Source: an uncultured Bacilli bacterium (GTDB taxonomy: Bacteria; Bacillota_I; Bacilli_A; RF39; UBA660). Taken from it: DNA of 5,077 nt. Position 1 is the stretch's first letter; each line of letters opens with the position of its first letter. Below are positions 1-5,060 of the stretch, piece after piece. Both the position numbers and the translations under genes were made by a program. The notes under the pieces were generated by a model. It saw only the letters and a program-made list of their open reading frames with translations, was not told the DNA's origin and searched no databases. Where the stretch lies: assembly GCA_910577075.1 (NCBI GenBank), contig CAJTKV010000060.1, positions 3,156-8,232 of the forward strand, given 5' to 3'.

Positions 1-165
1 AACTGGAAAGCACATTATGAACCTTGTGTAAGTAATCTTTTTGAAAGCATAAGTAAGCCATATGTGGTAGTTACTTTCCTTTCCATTTTAGAGATGTCTA
101 AAAATAAGGAAATTACTTTAACGCAAGATAAAACATTTGGAGAAATAATAATAGAAATGAAGTGA
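1..165 (+). CDS. scpA: Segregation and condensation protein A, C-terminal end (partial)
   Basis: This is the last 54 codons of a gene that begins before the window, read in frame 1 and ending with TGA at 163-165. The translation contains the stretch KPYVVVTFLSILEMSK followed by a Gln-Asp-x-x-Phe-Gly-Glu-Ile tail. That matches the C-terminal winged-helix domain of ScpA kleisins, which usually reads VVTFLALLEL and then Q...FGDI. ScpA bridges the head of the SMC dimer and binds ScpB; the complex compacts and segregates the chromosome on the nucleoid. The identification is supported by the gene directly downstream, a clear scpB, because scpA-scpB is a standard pair in Firmicutes. Only the SMC-binding C-terminal part is visible, so nothing can be said about the N-terminus. 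The stop is TGA, which argues against a recoded TGA=Trp host. Confidence 0.9.
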   Translation, partial: NWKAHYEPCVSNLFESISKPYVVVTFLSILEMSKNKEITLTQDKTFGEIIIEMK

Positions 166-169
166 TATT

Positions 170-739
170 ATGAAACAACTAGGAATATTAGAGGGAATTT
201 TATTTGTCATGGGTGATGAGGGAATTGATTTAAAAAGCCTATGTGAAATAATGAATATTAACCAGACAGAAGCCAAGGAGTTGCTAACGGCCTTAAAAAA
301 GAATTATGAAGCCGATGATCGTGGTCTTAGAATCTCCTATTTGGGAGATGCCTTTAAGTTGACTACTAAACAAGAACATAAGGAGTACTATGAAAAATTA
401 GTTGTTACACCAGGAACGAATAAATTGAGTCAGGCAGCTTTAGAGACTTTGGCCATTATAGCCTATAACCAACCAATATCTAACCCTGAAGTAAGTGAAA
501 TTAGAGGAGTTGCCAGTGGTCAACTTATTAGAAAATTAGTAGCAAAGGGATTATTAAAAGAAGCTGGAAAGTCCGATATGCCGGGAAGACCAAATTTATA
601 TCGTACGACTTCCGAATTCCTAGATTACTTTGGACTTGCCACATTAGAAGACTTGCCAGAAGTTAGCAAAGAAGAAAATACAGGAGAGAGTGAAACTGAA
701 TTGTTCACTTCAATATATAAAGATGAAACAGGTGAATAA
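170..739 (+). CDS. scpB: Segregation and condensation protein B
   Basis: A 189-residue ScpB, a normal length for the family. ScpB dimers bind the kleisin ScpA and with SMC form the bacterial condensin that organises newly replicated chromosomes. The N-terminal winged helix covers about residues 1-80. The second, highly conserved winged helix covers about 85-160. It shows the family signatures LSQAALETLAIIAYNQPI (86-103), IRGV (111-114), PGRP followed by LYRTT (138-146), FLDYFGL (150-156) and DLP (161-163). The tail after residue 164 is acidic, variable and probably disordered. The ATG lies four bases after the scpA stop and the Shine-Dalgarno signal is weak, so translation is probably coupled to scpA. 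The last codons overlap the following pentapeptide-repeat gene. Base composition is the moderate AT of the chromosome, unlike the right half of the window. Confidence 0.96.
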   Translation: MKQLGILEGILFVMGDEGIDLKSLCEIMNINQTEAKELLTALKKNYEADDRGLRISYLGDAFKLTTKQEHKEYYEKLVVTPGTNKLSQAALETLAIIAYNQPISNPEVSEIRGVASGQLIRKLVAKGLLKEAGKSDMPGRPNLYRTTSEFLDYFGLATLEDLPEVSKEENTGESETELFTSIYKDETGE

Positions 740-1343
740 AAAGTATATTGAACCAGAGATGTTATTTGAAGCCAAGGAAGTCGACGATACATCAAACGAC
801 TTTAATAAATTCGTAAAATTTACTTTTGCCAACGAACTTGATAATGTTTCCTTTGATAACTGCGTGTTTGAAGAATGTACATTCCTTGGCAATATGGAGA
901 GATGCACTTTCTATAATTGTCGTTTTTATAAATGTGAATTTTCCAATATTAAGATGGTATCCGCAAGTATTCATTCCGTTCTTTTTGAACAATGTCATAT
1001 GATTGGCATAGATTTTATCGATTCCTTTGTTAGGTATGTGAAGTTTAAGGAGAATAATATGCGATATGGAATGTTTAGTAGTACTAGAATTCTCAATACC
1101 GTCCTAAGGGAAAATAATATGCAAAATGGCAATTTTTCCTCAATAGAATTTAAAGATATTGAATTTATCAACAATGATTTTTCTAATATTGAAATTGTTG
1201 ATACTCCAATGATGGACATAAATATCGCCTCAAATAAGATTGACGGAATAAAGATTTCACCCGCCTTAGTTCGCGGAATGATCGTGACGGAAGTTCAAGC
1301 AATTGAATTAATTAACATTTTAGGTGTAATTTTAGATGATTAA
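723..1343 (+). CDS. Pentapeptide-repeat protein
   Basis: About 206 residues from the ATG at 723. Roughly residues 30-185 consist of degenerate five-residue repeats with a central Phe, Leu, Ile or Met and small or polar flanks (FDNCVFEECTF, CTFYNCRFYKCEF, FKENNM, FSSIEFKDIEFINNDF). This is the pattern of a right-handed quadrilateral beta-helix. The C-terminus (SPALVRG, then VQAIELINILGVILDD) matches the closing segment common to many pentapeptide proteins of Firmicutes. Some relatives such as Qnr and MfpA mimic DNA and protect gyrase, but most have no known role and none can be assigned here. No signal peptide or membrane segment is seen, so it is probably cytosolic. The gene overlaps the end of scpB by 17 bases. 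An in-frame GTG at 690 would add 11 residues; its AGGAG sits only 3 bases before it, which is too close, so ATG 723 is preferred although its own Shine-Dalgarno is poor. The true start is uncertain. Confidence 0.82.
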   Translation: MKQVNKKYIEPEMLFEAKEVDDTSNDFNKFVKFTFANELDNVSFDNCVFEECTFLGNMERCTFYNCRFYKCEFSNIKMVSASIHSVLFEQCHMIGIDFIDSFVRYVKFKENNMRYGMFSSTRILNTVLRENNMQNGNFSSIEFKDIEFINNDFSNIEIVDTPMMDINIASNKIDGIKISPALVRGMIVTEVQAIELINILGVILDD

Positions 1344-1355
1344 TTTGAAAATTTG

Positions 1356-1364
1356 TGTTATACT
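1356..1364 (+). promoter_or_regulatory. Extended -10 promoter for tRNA-Leu
   Basis: TGTTATACT is a TG-n-TATACT extended -10 element 14 bases before the mature tRNA 5' end, which puts the transcription start near 1371 and leaves a leader of about 7 bases for RNase P to remove. No good -35 is seen at the 17-base spacing; TTGAAA at 1345-1350 is too close. The element lies just after the pentapeptide gene stop, so the tRNA probably has its own transcript. Confidence 0.6.
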
Positions 1365-1377
1365 TAAGAAGTGAAAC

Positions 1378-1464
1378 GCCTGCGTGGTGAAATTGGTAGA
1401 CGCGTTGGACTCAAAATCCAATGATAGCAATATCGTGCCGGTTCAAGTCCGGCCGCAGGCACCA
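1378..1464 (+). tRNA. tRNA-Leu (anticodon CAA)
   Basis: An 87-base class II tRNA with the CCA end encoded in the gene. The 7-bp acceptor stem is 1378-1384 paired with 1454-1460, followed by discriminator A at 1461 and CCA at 1462-1464. The D arm holds AATTGGTAGA. The anticodon stem is 1405-1409 with 1417-1421, and its seven-base loop CTCAAAA gives anticodon CAA at 1412-1414, reading the Leu codon UUG. The long variable arm GATA-gcaa-TATC (1423-1434) is the leucine-type feature. The T arm is GCCGG-TTCAAGT-CCGGC (1437-1453). All stems pair perfectly, so the gene looks functional. It is the last clearly chromosomal feature before the AT-rich mobile region. Confidence 0.98.
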
Positions 1465-1477
1465 GATTGATAGGAAA

Positions 1478-1496
1478 CTCGAACTTTTTATTCGAG
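1478..1496 (+). other. Small hairpin between tRNA and terminator
   Basis: CTCGAA (1478-1483) and TTCGAG (1491-1496) form a 6-bp stem around the seven-base loop CTTTTTA. No T-run follows it, so it is not a terminator by itself. It may be a 3' trailer structure used in tRNA processing, or have no role. Confidence 0.4.
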
Positions 1497-1509
1497 AGTA
1501 ATAAATATT

Positions 1510-1535
1510 AACTAGAAGTACCGTCTAGTTTTTTT
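1510..1535 (+). terminator. Rho-independent terminator after tRNA-Leu
   Basis: AACTAGA (1510-1516) pairs with TCTAGTT (1524-1530) around the seven-base loop AGTACCG and runs straight into further Ts to 1535. This is a standard intrinsic terminator ending the tRNA-Leu transcript. It also marks the point after which the base composition falls. Confidence 0.8.
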
Positions 1536-1562
1536 GTTATTTAAGGATTGGAAGTGAAGAGT

Positions 1563-1829
1563 ATGGATGTTGTTAAGGAATTAGAGTTTGATAAGGAAGT
1601 CTTAAAAAGGATTGAAATGATATGTAGATTTGCTTGCGTTAAACCCATTATTAAAAAAGGAAGTATTATCAATATTAAAGGAACTAACATTGCTTATGTA
1701 AGTCCACATATTATAACAATCAAAAAGAATAATTATTTAATATTCAATGGAAGTGATACTTTATTTGTAAATGACTATTCTAAAAGCATTAAATTAAAGG
1801 ATTTAGAAGTTCATATTAAAACAAATTAA
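1563..1829 (+). CDS. Small hypothetical protein of unknown family
   Basis: An 88-residue ORF from ATG 1563, with GGAAG at 1550-1554 eight bases upstream. An in-frame TTG at 1548 would add five residues, but AAGGA would then touch the start codon, so ATG 1563 is preferred. The product is Lys- and Ile-rich. A short helix-prone N-terminus (KELEFDKEVLKRIEMICRF) is followed by alternating hydrophobic and polar residues that suggest beta strands (SIINIKGTNIAYVSPHIITIKKNNYLIF). There is no signal peptide, membrane helix or recognisable catalytic motif. The strand-rich layout faintly recalls YabP/YqfC-type proteins, but the key residues do not line up and I do not assign it. Composition is as AT-rich as the element (15 G+C in 60 bases at 1621-1680), so it may be element cargo or an older insertion rather than core chromosome. 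No promoter is evident between the tRNA terminator and its start. Confidence 0.55.
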   Translation: MDVVKELEFDKEVLKRIEMICRFACVKPIIKKGSIINIKGTNIAYVSPHIITIKKNNYLIFNGSDTLFVNDYSKSIKLKDLEVHIKTN

Positions 1830-1850
1830 TTGTTTTAAAACTAGGCGTGC

Positions 1851-1899
1851 AAAAAGGAAGTACAATACTTGAGGTTAAAAGTATGGTCTTTTTGTACTT
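1851..1899. repeat. Nested inverted repeats upstream of the recombinase; candidate attachment or binding site
   Basis: AAGTACAA (1858-1865) is an exact inverted copy of TTGTACTT (1892-1899). Inside it ATACTT (1865-1870) pairs with AAGTAT (1879-1884). AAAAAG (1851-1856) can alternatively pair with CTTTTT (1888-1893). The cluster lies just before the recombinase gene, where the left attachment site of a serine-recombinase element is expected. It could be the recombinase binding site, an operator, or a leader RNA structure. No second copy is visible in the window. Confidence 0.4.
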
Positions 1900-1902
1900 T
1901 TA

Positions 1903-1931
1903 ATCTCTCTAAAAAAAAGAAAAGGAGAGAT
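1903..1931 (+). promoter_or_regulatory. RNA hairpin covering the recombinase Shine-Dalgarno sequence
   Basis: ATCTCTCT (1903-1910) can pair with GGAGAGAT (1924-1931), giving seven Watson-Crick pairs and one G-U, around an A-rich 13-base loop (1911-1923). The 3' arm contains most of the ribosome binding site AAAGGAGAG (1921-1929) of the gene starting at 1938. The folded leader would therefore hide the site and lower translation of the recombinase. The pairing is read directly; the regulatory role is inferred. Confidence 0.5.
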
Positions 1932-1937
1932 GAAAGA

Positions 1938-3776
1938 ATGAACGAAGTAAAGAAAATTGCAGGGATTTACATTAGAGTGAGTACACTCGACCAAGCTCGT
2001 GAAGGGTTTAGTTTAGGACAACAAGAAGAACAACTAAAAGCACTTTGTGAGCGTAAAGGTTATGAAGTATATAAAGTATATGCTGATGAAGGAATAAGTG
2101 CTAAAAACGATAAAAGACCAGCATATAGAGAAATGTTAAAAGATGTTAAAAACGGTACAATCAATGTAATAGTTGCTTTTAAAATGGATAGACTTACTAG
2201 AAGTGTATATGATGTTGAAAAACTAATGACAGTAGTTGATAATGCAGGATGTGATATAGATTGTTTAAATGATTCATCAAATACTACATCTACTGGAAGA
2301 TTAACTTTAAGAATTATGACAAGTGTAAGTCAAAATGAAATAGAAAAATGTTCAGAAAGAACAAAGTTTGGAATGGTGGGTGCGATTCAAGCTGGACACA
2401 TTCCAAATCATACACCACTTGGATTCAAAAGAGATAATAAAAAGTTAGTCCCTGATCCAATGACTAAGGATATAGTTATTAGAATGTATGATTTATATTT
2501 AGAAGGTAAAAGTTATCAAGCAATCGCAAATATCTATAATAAAGAACAAGTTTTAGGTAAAACAAATTGGAAAGATTCTACTATCGGTAAGATAATGACT
2601 AACGAACTTTATAAAGGTGATTATCTTCATGGAAAGAAAACAAAAAATCCTACTTATTATGAAAATGTTGTTGAACCTATTGTATCTAAAGAAAAATGGG
2701 ATAATTGTCAATATCAAAAGAAAAGAAATGCTAGGCATTATGAAAGAACAGCCACTTATCTATTTACTAACAAACTAAAGTGTTCAGAGTGTGGAAGATT
2801 TCTAGGTGGCTGTGCTACTACCAAATCTAATGGCAAGAAATACTATTATTATAAATGCAAAAAATGTAAAACAAACTACAAGGAAGAAGAAATTAAAAAT
2901 GGATTATTGATAGAATTATACGAATTAATTCAAAAAGATAACTTAATTAATAAATATTATACCCCTTTTATTAAATCTAAATTAGACAATAATACCGAAG
3001 AATTTACTAAGAAGATTAAAGAATTAGAAAAACAAAAAGATAGAATTAAAAGTGCGTATATGCAAGGCATTGTTAAAATGGATGAGTTTGGTAATGAATT
3101 AAAATCTATCGAGTTTAATATTGAAGAATTAAATAAGAAAATCAAAGAACAAAAGCAATATGAGAATTTTAATTTTACTACTAATGACTTGTTAATTTTA
3201 GAAGATACTAAGAAAATCGATGAACTTATTTATCCTGATAAAATTATGGAAAATATTTTAAGTTTAACTAATTCTCCAAGAGAAGAAATGAAAAGAATTA
3301 TTGCTACTTATATTGATAACATTGAAGTTAAAAAGGTTGGAGAACAAACACAACTAAAATATATCGAATATAGAAAGAACTTTCTAGCCGATTTAGTAAA
3401 CTTTCATAATGAATATGGTGTTCCATGTAATTGGAGTATCTTTGCTGATTCTAGTGGTTCTAAGATTGCTATGAATCACGAAGGAAAAACACACAAAGAG
3501 GCACAAGAATATTTTGATAAATTGAAAGACACTATCAAAAATGATAAATTAAAACTAAATTACTATGAAATTGCAACAGACGACCAGCTAGAAGATGTTG
3601 GATTTATCCCTAATGGAGATTATGAAAAAGTATTAAGATTAATTGTTTTATCTGATTCAAAAAGGTATGATGATAAAACATTAAGATTAGGTGTGATAAC
3701 ACTAGATATGGAAAGTGCAATCCTAAGTCGTATTGGTAAGACAAAGGAGGCAAACAATGAGTTATGCTATATTTAG
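1938..3776 (+). CDS. Large serine recombinase (site-specific integrase/transposase)
   Basis: A 612-residue serine recombinase from ATG 1938, preceded by AAAGGAGAG. An in-frame TTG at 1869 would add 23 residues encoded by the structured leader and lacks a ribosome site, so it is rejected. The N-terminal resolvase domain (about 1-145) carries GIYIRVST with nucleophile Ser15 and Arg13, and FKMDRLTRS with Arg85 and Arg88. The recombinase domain follows (about 155-270, with PLGFKRD and a TIGKIMTNELYKGDYLHGKK helix region). The zinc ribbon has Cys282, Cys285, Cys307 and Cys310. A coiled coil spans about 353-415, of the kind that controls integration versus excision direction. It would cut both strands at paired att sites through a phosphoserine link and rotate the ends to integrate or excise the element. 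After about residue 480 there is a further extension of roughly 130 residues that I do not recognise. All visible catalytic residues are intact. The stop overlaps the relaxase start, implying one operon. Confidence 0.95.
   Translation: MNEVKKIAGIYIRVSTLDQAREGFSLGQQEEQLKALCERKGYEVYKVYADEGISAKNDKRPAYREMLKDVKNGTINVIVAFKMDRLTRSVYDVEKLMTVVDNAGCDIDCLNDSSNTTSTGRLTLRIMTSVSQNEIEKCSERTKFGMVGAIQAGHIPNHTPLGFKRDNKKLVPDPMTKDIVIRMYDLYLEGKSYQAIANIYNKEQVLGKTNWKDSTIGKIMTNELYKGDYLHGKKTKNPTYYENVVEPIVSKEKWDNCQYQKKRNARHYERTATYLFTNKLKCSECGRFLGGCATTKSNGKKYYYYKCKKCKTNYKEEEIKNGLLIELYELIQKDNLINKYYTPFIKSKLDNNTEEFTKKIKELEKQKDRIKSAYMQGIVKMDEFGNELKSIEFNIEELNKKIKEQKQYENFNFTTNDLLILEDTKKIDELIYPDKIMENILSLTNSPREEMKRIIATYIDNIEVKKVGEQTQLKYIEYRKNFLADLVNFHNEYGVPCNWSIFADSSGSKIAMNHEGKTHKEAQEYFDKLKDTIKNDKLKLNYYEIATDDQLEDVGFIPNGDYEKVLRLIVLSDSKRYDDKTLRLGVITLDMESAILSRIGKTKEANNELCYI
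3743..3750 (+). promoter_or_regulatory. Strong ribosome binding site of the relaxase, inside the recombinase gene
   Basis: AAAGGAGG sits six bases before ATG 3757, nearly ideal in sequence and spacing, and decides the relaxase start over the in-frame TTG at 3733. It lies within the last codons of the recombinase gene, so the two are probably made from one message with translational coupling. Confidence 0.85.
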
Positions 3777-4983
3777 GTGTAAAGGTGTTAAATCATTGAG
3801 TGATTTATCTAATAGAGGTAAGCATAACAAGAGAGAAAAAGAATCTTATAAAACAAATCCTGATATTAGAATAGAAGATAGTTCTAAAAATATTGAACTT
3901 ATCAAGTGTGATAAGAAATATATTGAAAAATTTTATGAAATAACAAAAGATTATCGTTTAGAATTTAACGAAAGAATGAAAAATCAAAGATCTGATAGAA
4001 AGAAAAGCTTTTATCAAATGGTAAATGATTCAAAAAGTGTTGTTGCTGATGAAATACTTTTTACCAGTGATAAGATATTTTTTGATAGTTTATCTAAAGA
4101 AGAATTAATGAAATGGGCAAATACTGTATTAGATTTTGTTTATGAAGATATGGGTTATAAAAAAGAACAAATTATTCATGCAACACTGCACATGGATGAA
4201 AAAACACCTCATATTCATTTAGTTGTTGTACCACTTGTTAAAAAGTTTGATAAACGAGTAAATAAGGAAAGATACTCTATTTCTAAAAAGGCATACATCA
4301 AAAATAGTATTCATTTAAGTGAACTACAAGATAAATATTGTAATCGGTTAAATAAAAATGGTTTTAAATTAGAAAGAGGACAAAAAAATACAGGTGTAAA
4401 AAATCTTACTCCGAAACAACTAAAACAAGTAACAAGAATATTCAATAAAGATTTAGATAATGCCAAATGGGAACTTAATCGCAAATATAGAACACTCATT
4501 AATAAAATGGAGAGCAAAACTAAAGGTATCTTAAATAAGAAAATAGTATTTGATTATAATACCTATTTAGAACTAATGGATTATTTAAAACAAGCAAATG
4601 AGGCAGTTAATATGGTTGCCAAAAGTGAAGGCCTTTATAAAGAATTAGAAAAAGAAATTAAATATTATAAAGTCTTTTTAGCAGTTAATGATGAAAAAGA
4701 TAATGAAATAAAATATTTAAGAAATGAACTTGAAAAAGTAAATAACAAATATGATTCTTTAAAAAGTTTTATTTCTAATTTGCTTCAATTACTAAAAGGT
4801 ATATTTAAGAAGATACTATCTATTGGTACTGATAAAGAAAAAGATTTAATTAGTAAACAACTAAAAGAATGTTTTGATAATCATTTATATAGTGATTCTG
4901 ATATTAATGATATTGTTAAAGATACATCAAAAGAGGTAGAATTAACAAATTATACCGAAGAAAAGGACTACGATTATTTTTAA
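3757..4983 (+). CDS. MobV-family (Pre/Mob) relaxase
   Basis: A 408-residue mobilization protein of the pMV158 MobM, plasmid Pre and Tn4451 TnpZ group. It would nick one strand at an oriT, stay attached to the 5' end and pilot the strand through the pore of a helper conjugative element. The start MSYAIFRCKGVKS is the family's opening motif. GKHNKRE follows, whose His23 aligns by position with the catalytic His22 of MobM; these enzymes use His rather than Tyr. NIELI (45-49) matches motif II. The metal-binding motif III is intact, HATLHMDEKTPHIHLVVVP, with His145, Asp147, Glu148, His152 and His154. The C-terminal half is Lys/Glu-rich and helical, with a likely coiled coil at about 295-345, a region used in relatives for dimerisation or contact with partners. 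The start overlaps the recombinase by 20 bases. The last codons form one arm of a perfect hairpin with the bases beyond the stop. Confidence 0.95.
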   Translation: MSYAIFRCKGVKSLSDLSNRGKHNKREKESYKTNPDIRIEDSSKNIELIKCDKKYIEKFYEITKDYRLEFNERMKNQRSDRKKSFYQMVNDSKSVVADEILFTSDKIFFDSLSKEELMKWANTVLDFVYEDMGYKKEQIIHATLHMDEKTPHIHLVVVPLVKKFDKRVNKERYSISKKAYIKNSIHLSELQDKYCNRLNKNGFKLERGQKNTGVKNLTPKQLKQVTRIFNKDLDNAKWELNRKYRTLINKMESKTKGILNKKIVFDYNTYLELMDYLKQANEAVNMVAKSEGLYKELEKEIKYYKVFLAVNDEKDNEIKYLRNELEKVNNKYDSLKSFISNLLQLLKGIFKKILSIGTDKEKDLISKQLKECFDNHLYSDSDINDIVKDTSKEVELTNYTEEKDYDYF

Positions 4984-4997
4984 AATCGTAGTCCTTT
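4962..4997. terminator. Perfect 14-bp hairpin across the relaxase stop codon; probable terminator
   Basis: AAAGGACTACGATT (4962-4975) pairs without mismatch with AATCGTAGTCCTTT (4984-4997) around the eight-base loop ATTTTTAA. The left arm encodes the last residues of the relaxase and the TAA is in the loop. The A-tract before and T-tract after are short (CCTTTAATAC), but both strands end in AAAGG/CCTTT, so it could stop transcription from either side. The weak T-run makes an mRNA-stabilising 3' structure or a DNA-level role possible alternatives. Confidence 0.65.
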
Positions 4998-4999
4998 AA

Positions 5000-5060
5000 T
5001 ACTAAATGGTGTCAATTTAGTAAAACACACTTGTACATTGACATAATCAATGAACGTGTG
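5000..5060 (-). other. Candidate MobV origin of transfer (oriT)
   Basis: Read on the minus strand, the hairpin CATTGA-ttatg-TCAATG (complement of 5036-5052) is followed after TACAA by GTGTG-TTTTAC (complement of 5020-5030). The pMV158 oriT has the same order: a short hairpin, a three-base spacer, then the nick sequence GTGTG/TT. The nick would fall between the complements of 5026 and 5025. GTAAAA and TTGTAC flank the CACAC core as an imperfect inverted repeat, as TATAC arms flank the nick in pMV158. TACTAAAT/ATTTAGTA (5000-5007/5015-5022) forms an extra 8-bp hairpin beyond the nick, and CACAC/GTGTG (5026-5030/5056-5060) can close a larger stem. The family comparison is from memory and not aligned. 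An attachment site or replication origin for downstream genes is an alternative. Confidence 0.5.

Noticed and set aside
710..1219. Minus-strand ORFs opposite the pentapeptide gene, the recombinase and the relaxase
   Set aside because: They lie fully within convincing plus-strand genes, have no family features or ribosome sites, and look like chance open frames in AT-rich DNA.
1437..1464. 3' end of tRNA-Leu as the integration site of the element
   Set aside because: No second copy of the tRNA 3' sequence appears in the window, and serine recombinases, unlike many tyrosine integrases, rarely use tRNA ends. A copy beyond 5077 cannot be excluded.
1869..1937. Upstream TTG start adding 23 residues to the serine recombinase
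   Set aside because: The added residues are encoded by the structured leader, there is no ribosome site before TTG 1869, and ATG 1938 has AAAGGAGAG at good spacing and gives the usual N-terminus with the catalytic Ser at residue 15.
1830..1937. A sigma-A promoter for the recombinase (for example TACAAT at 1861-1866 or TTGTTT at 1830-1835)
   Set aside because: No -35 and -10 pair at 16-18 base spacing was found, so a promoter is likely here but cannot be placed.
3733..3756. TTG start adding eight residues to the relaxase
   Set aside because: ATG 3757 has a near-ideal AAAGGAGG and yields the family's normal MSYAI opening.
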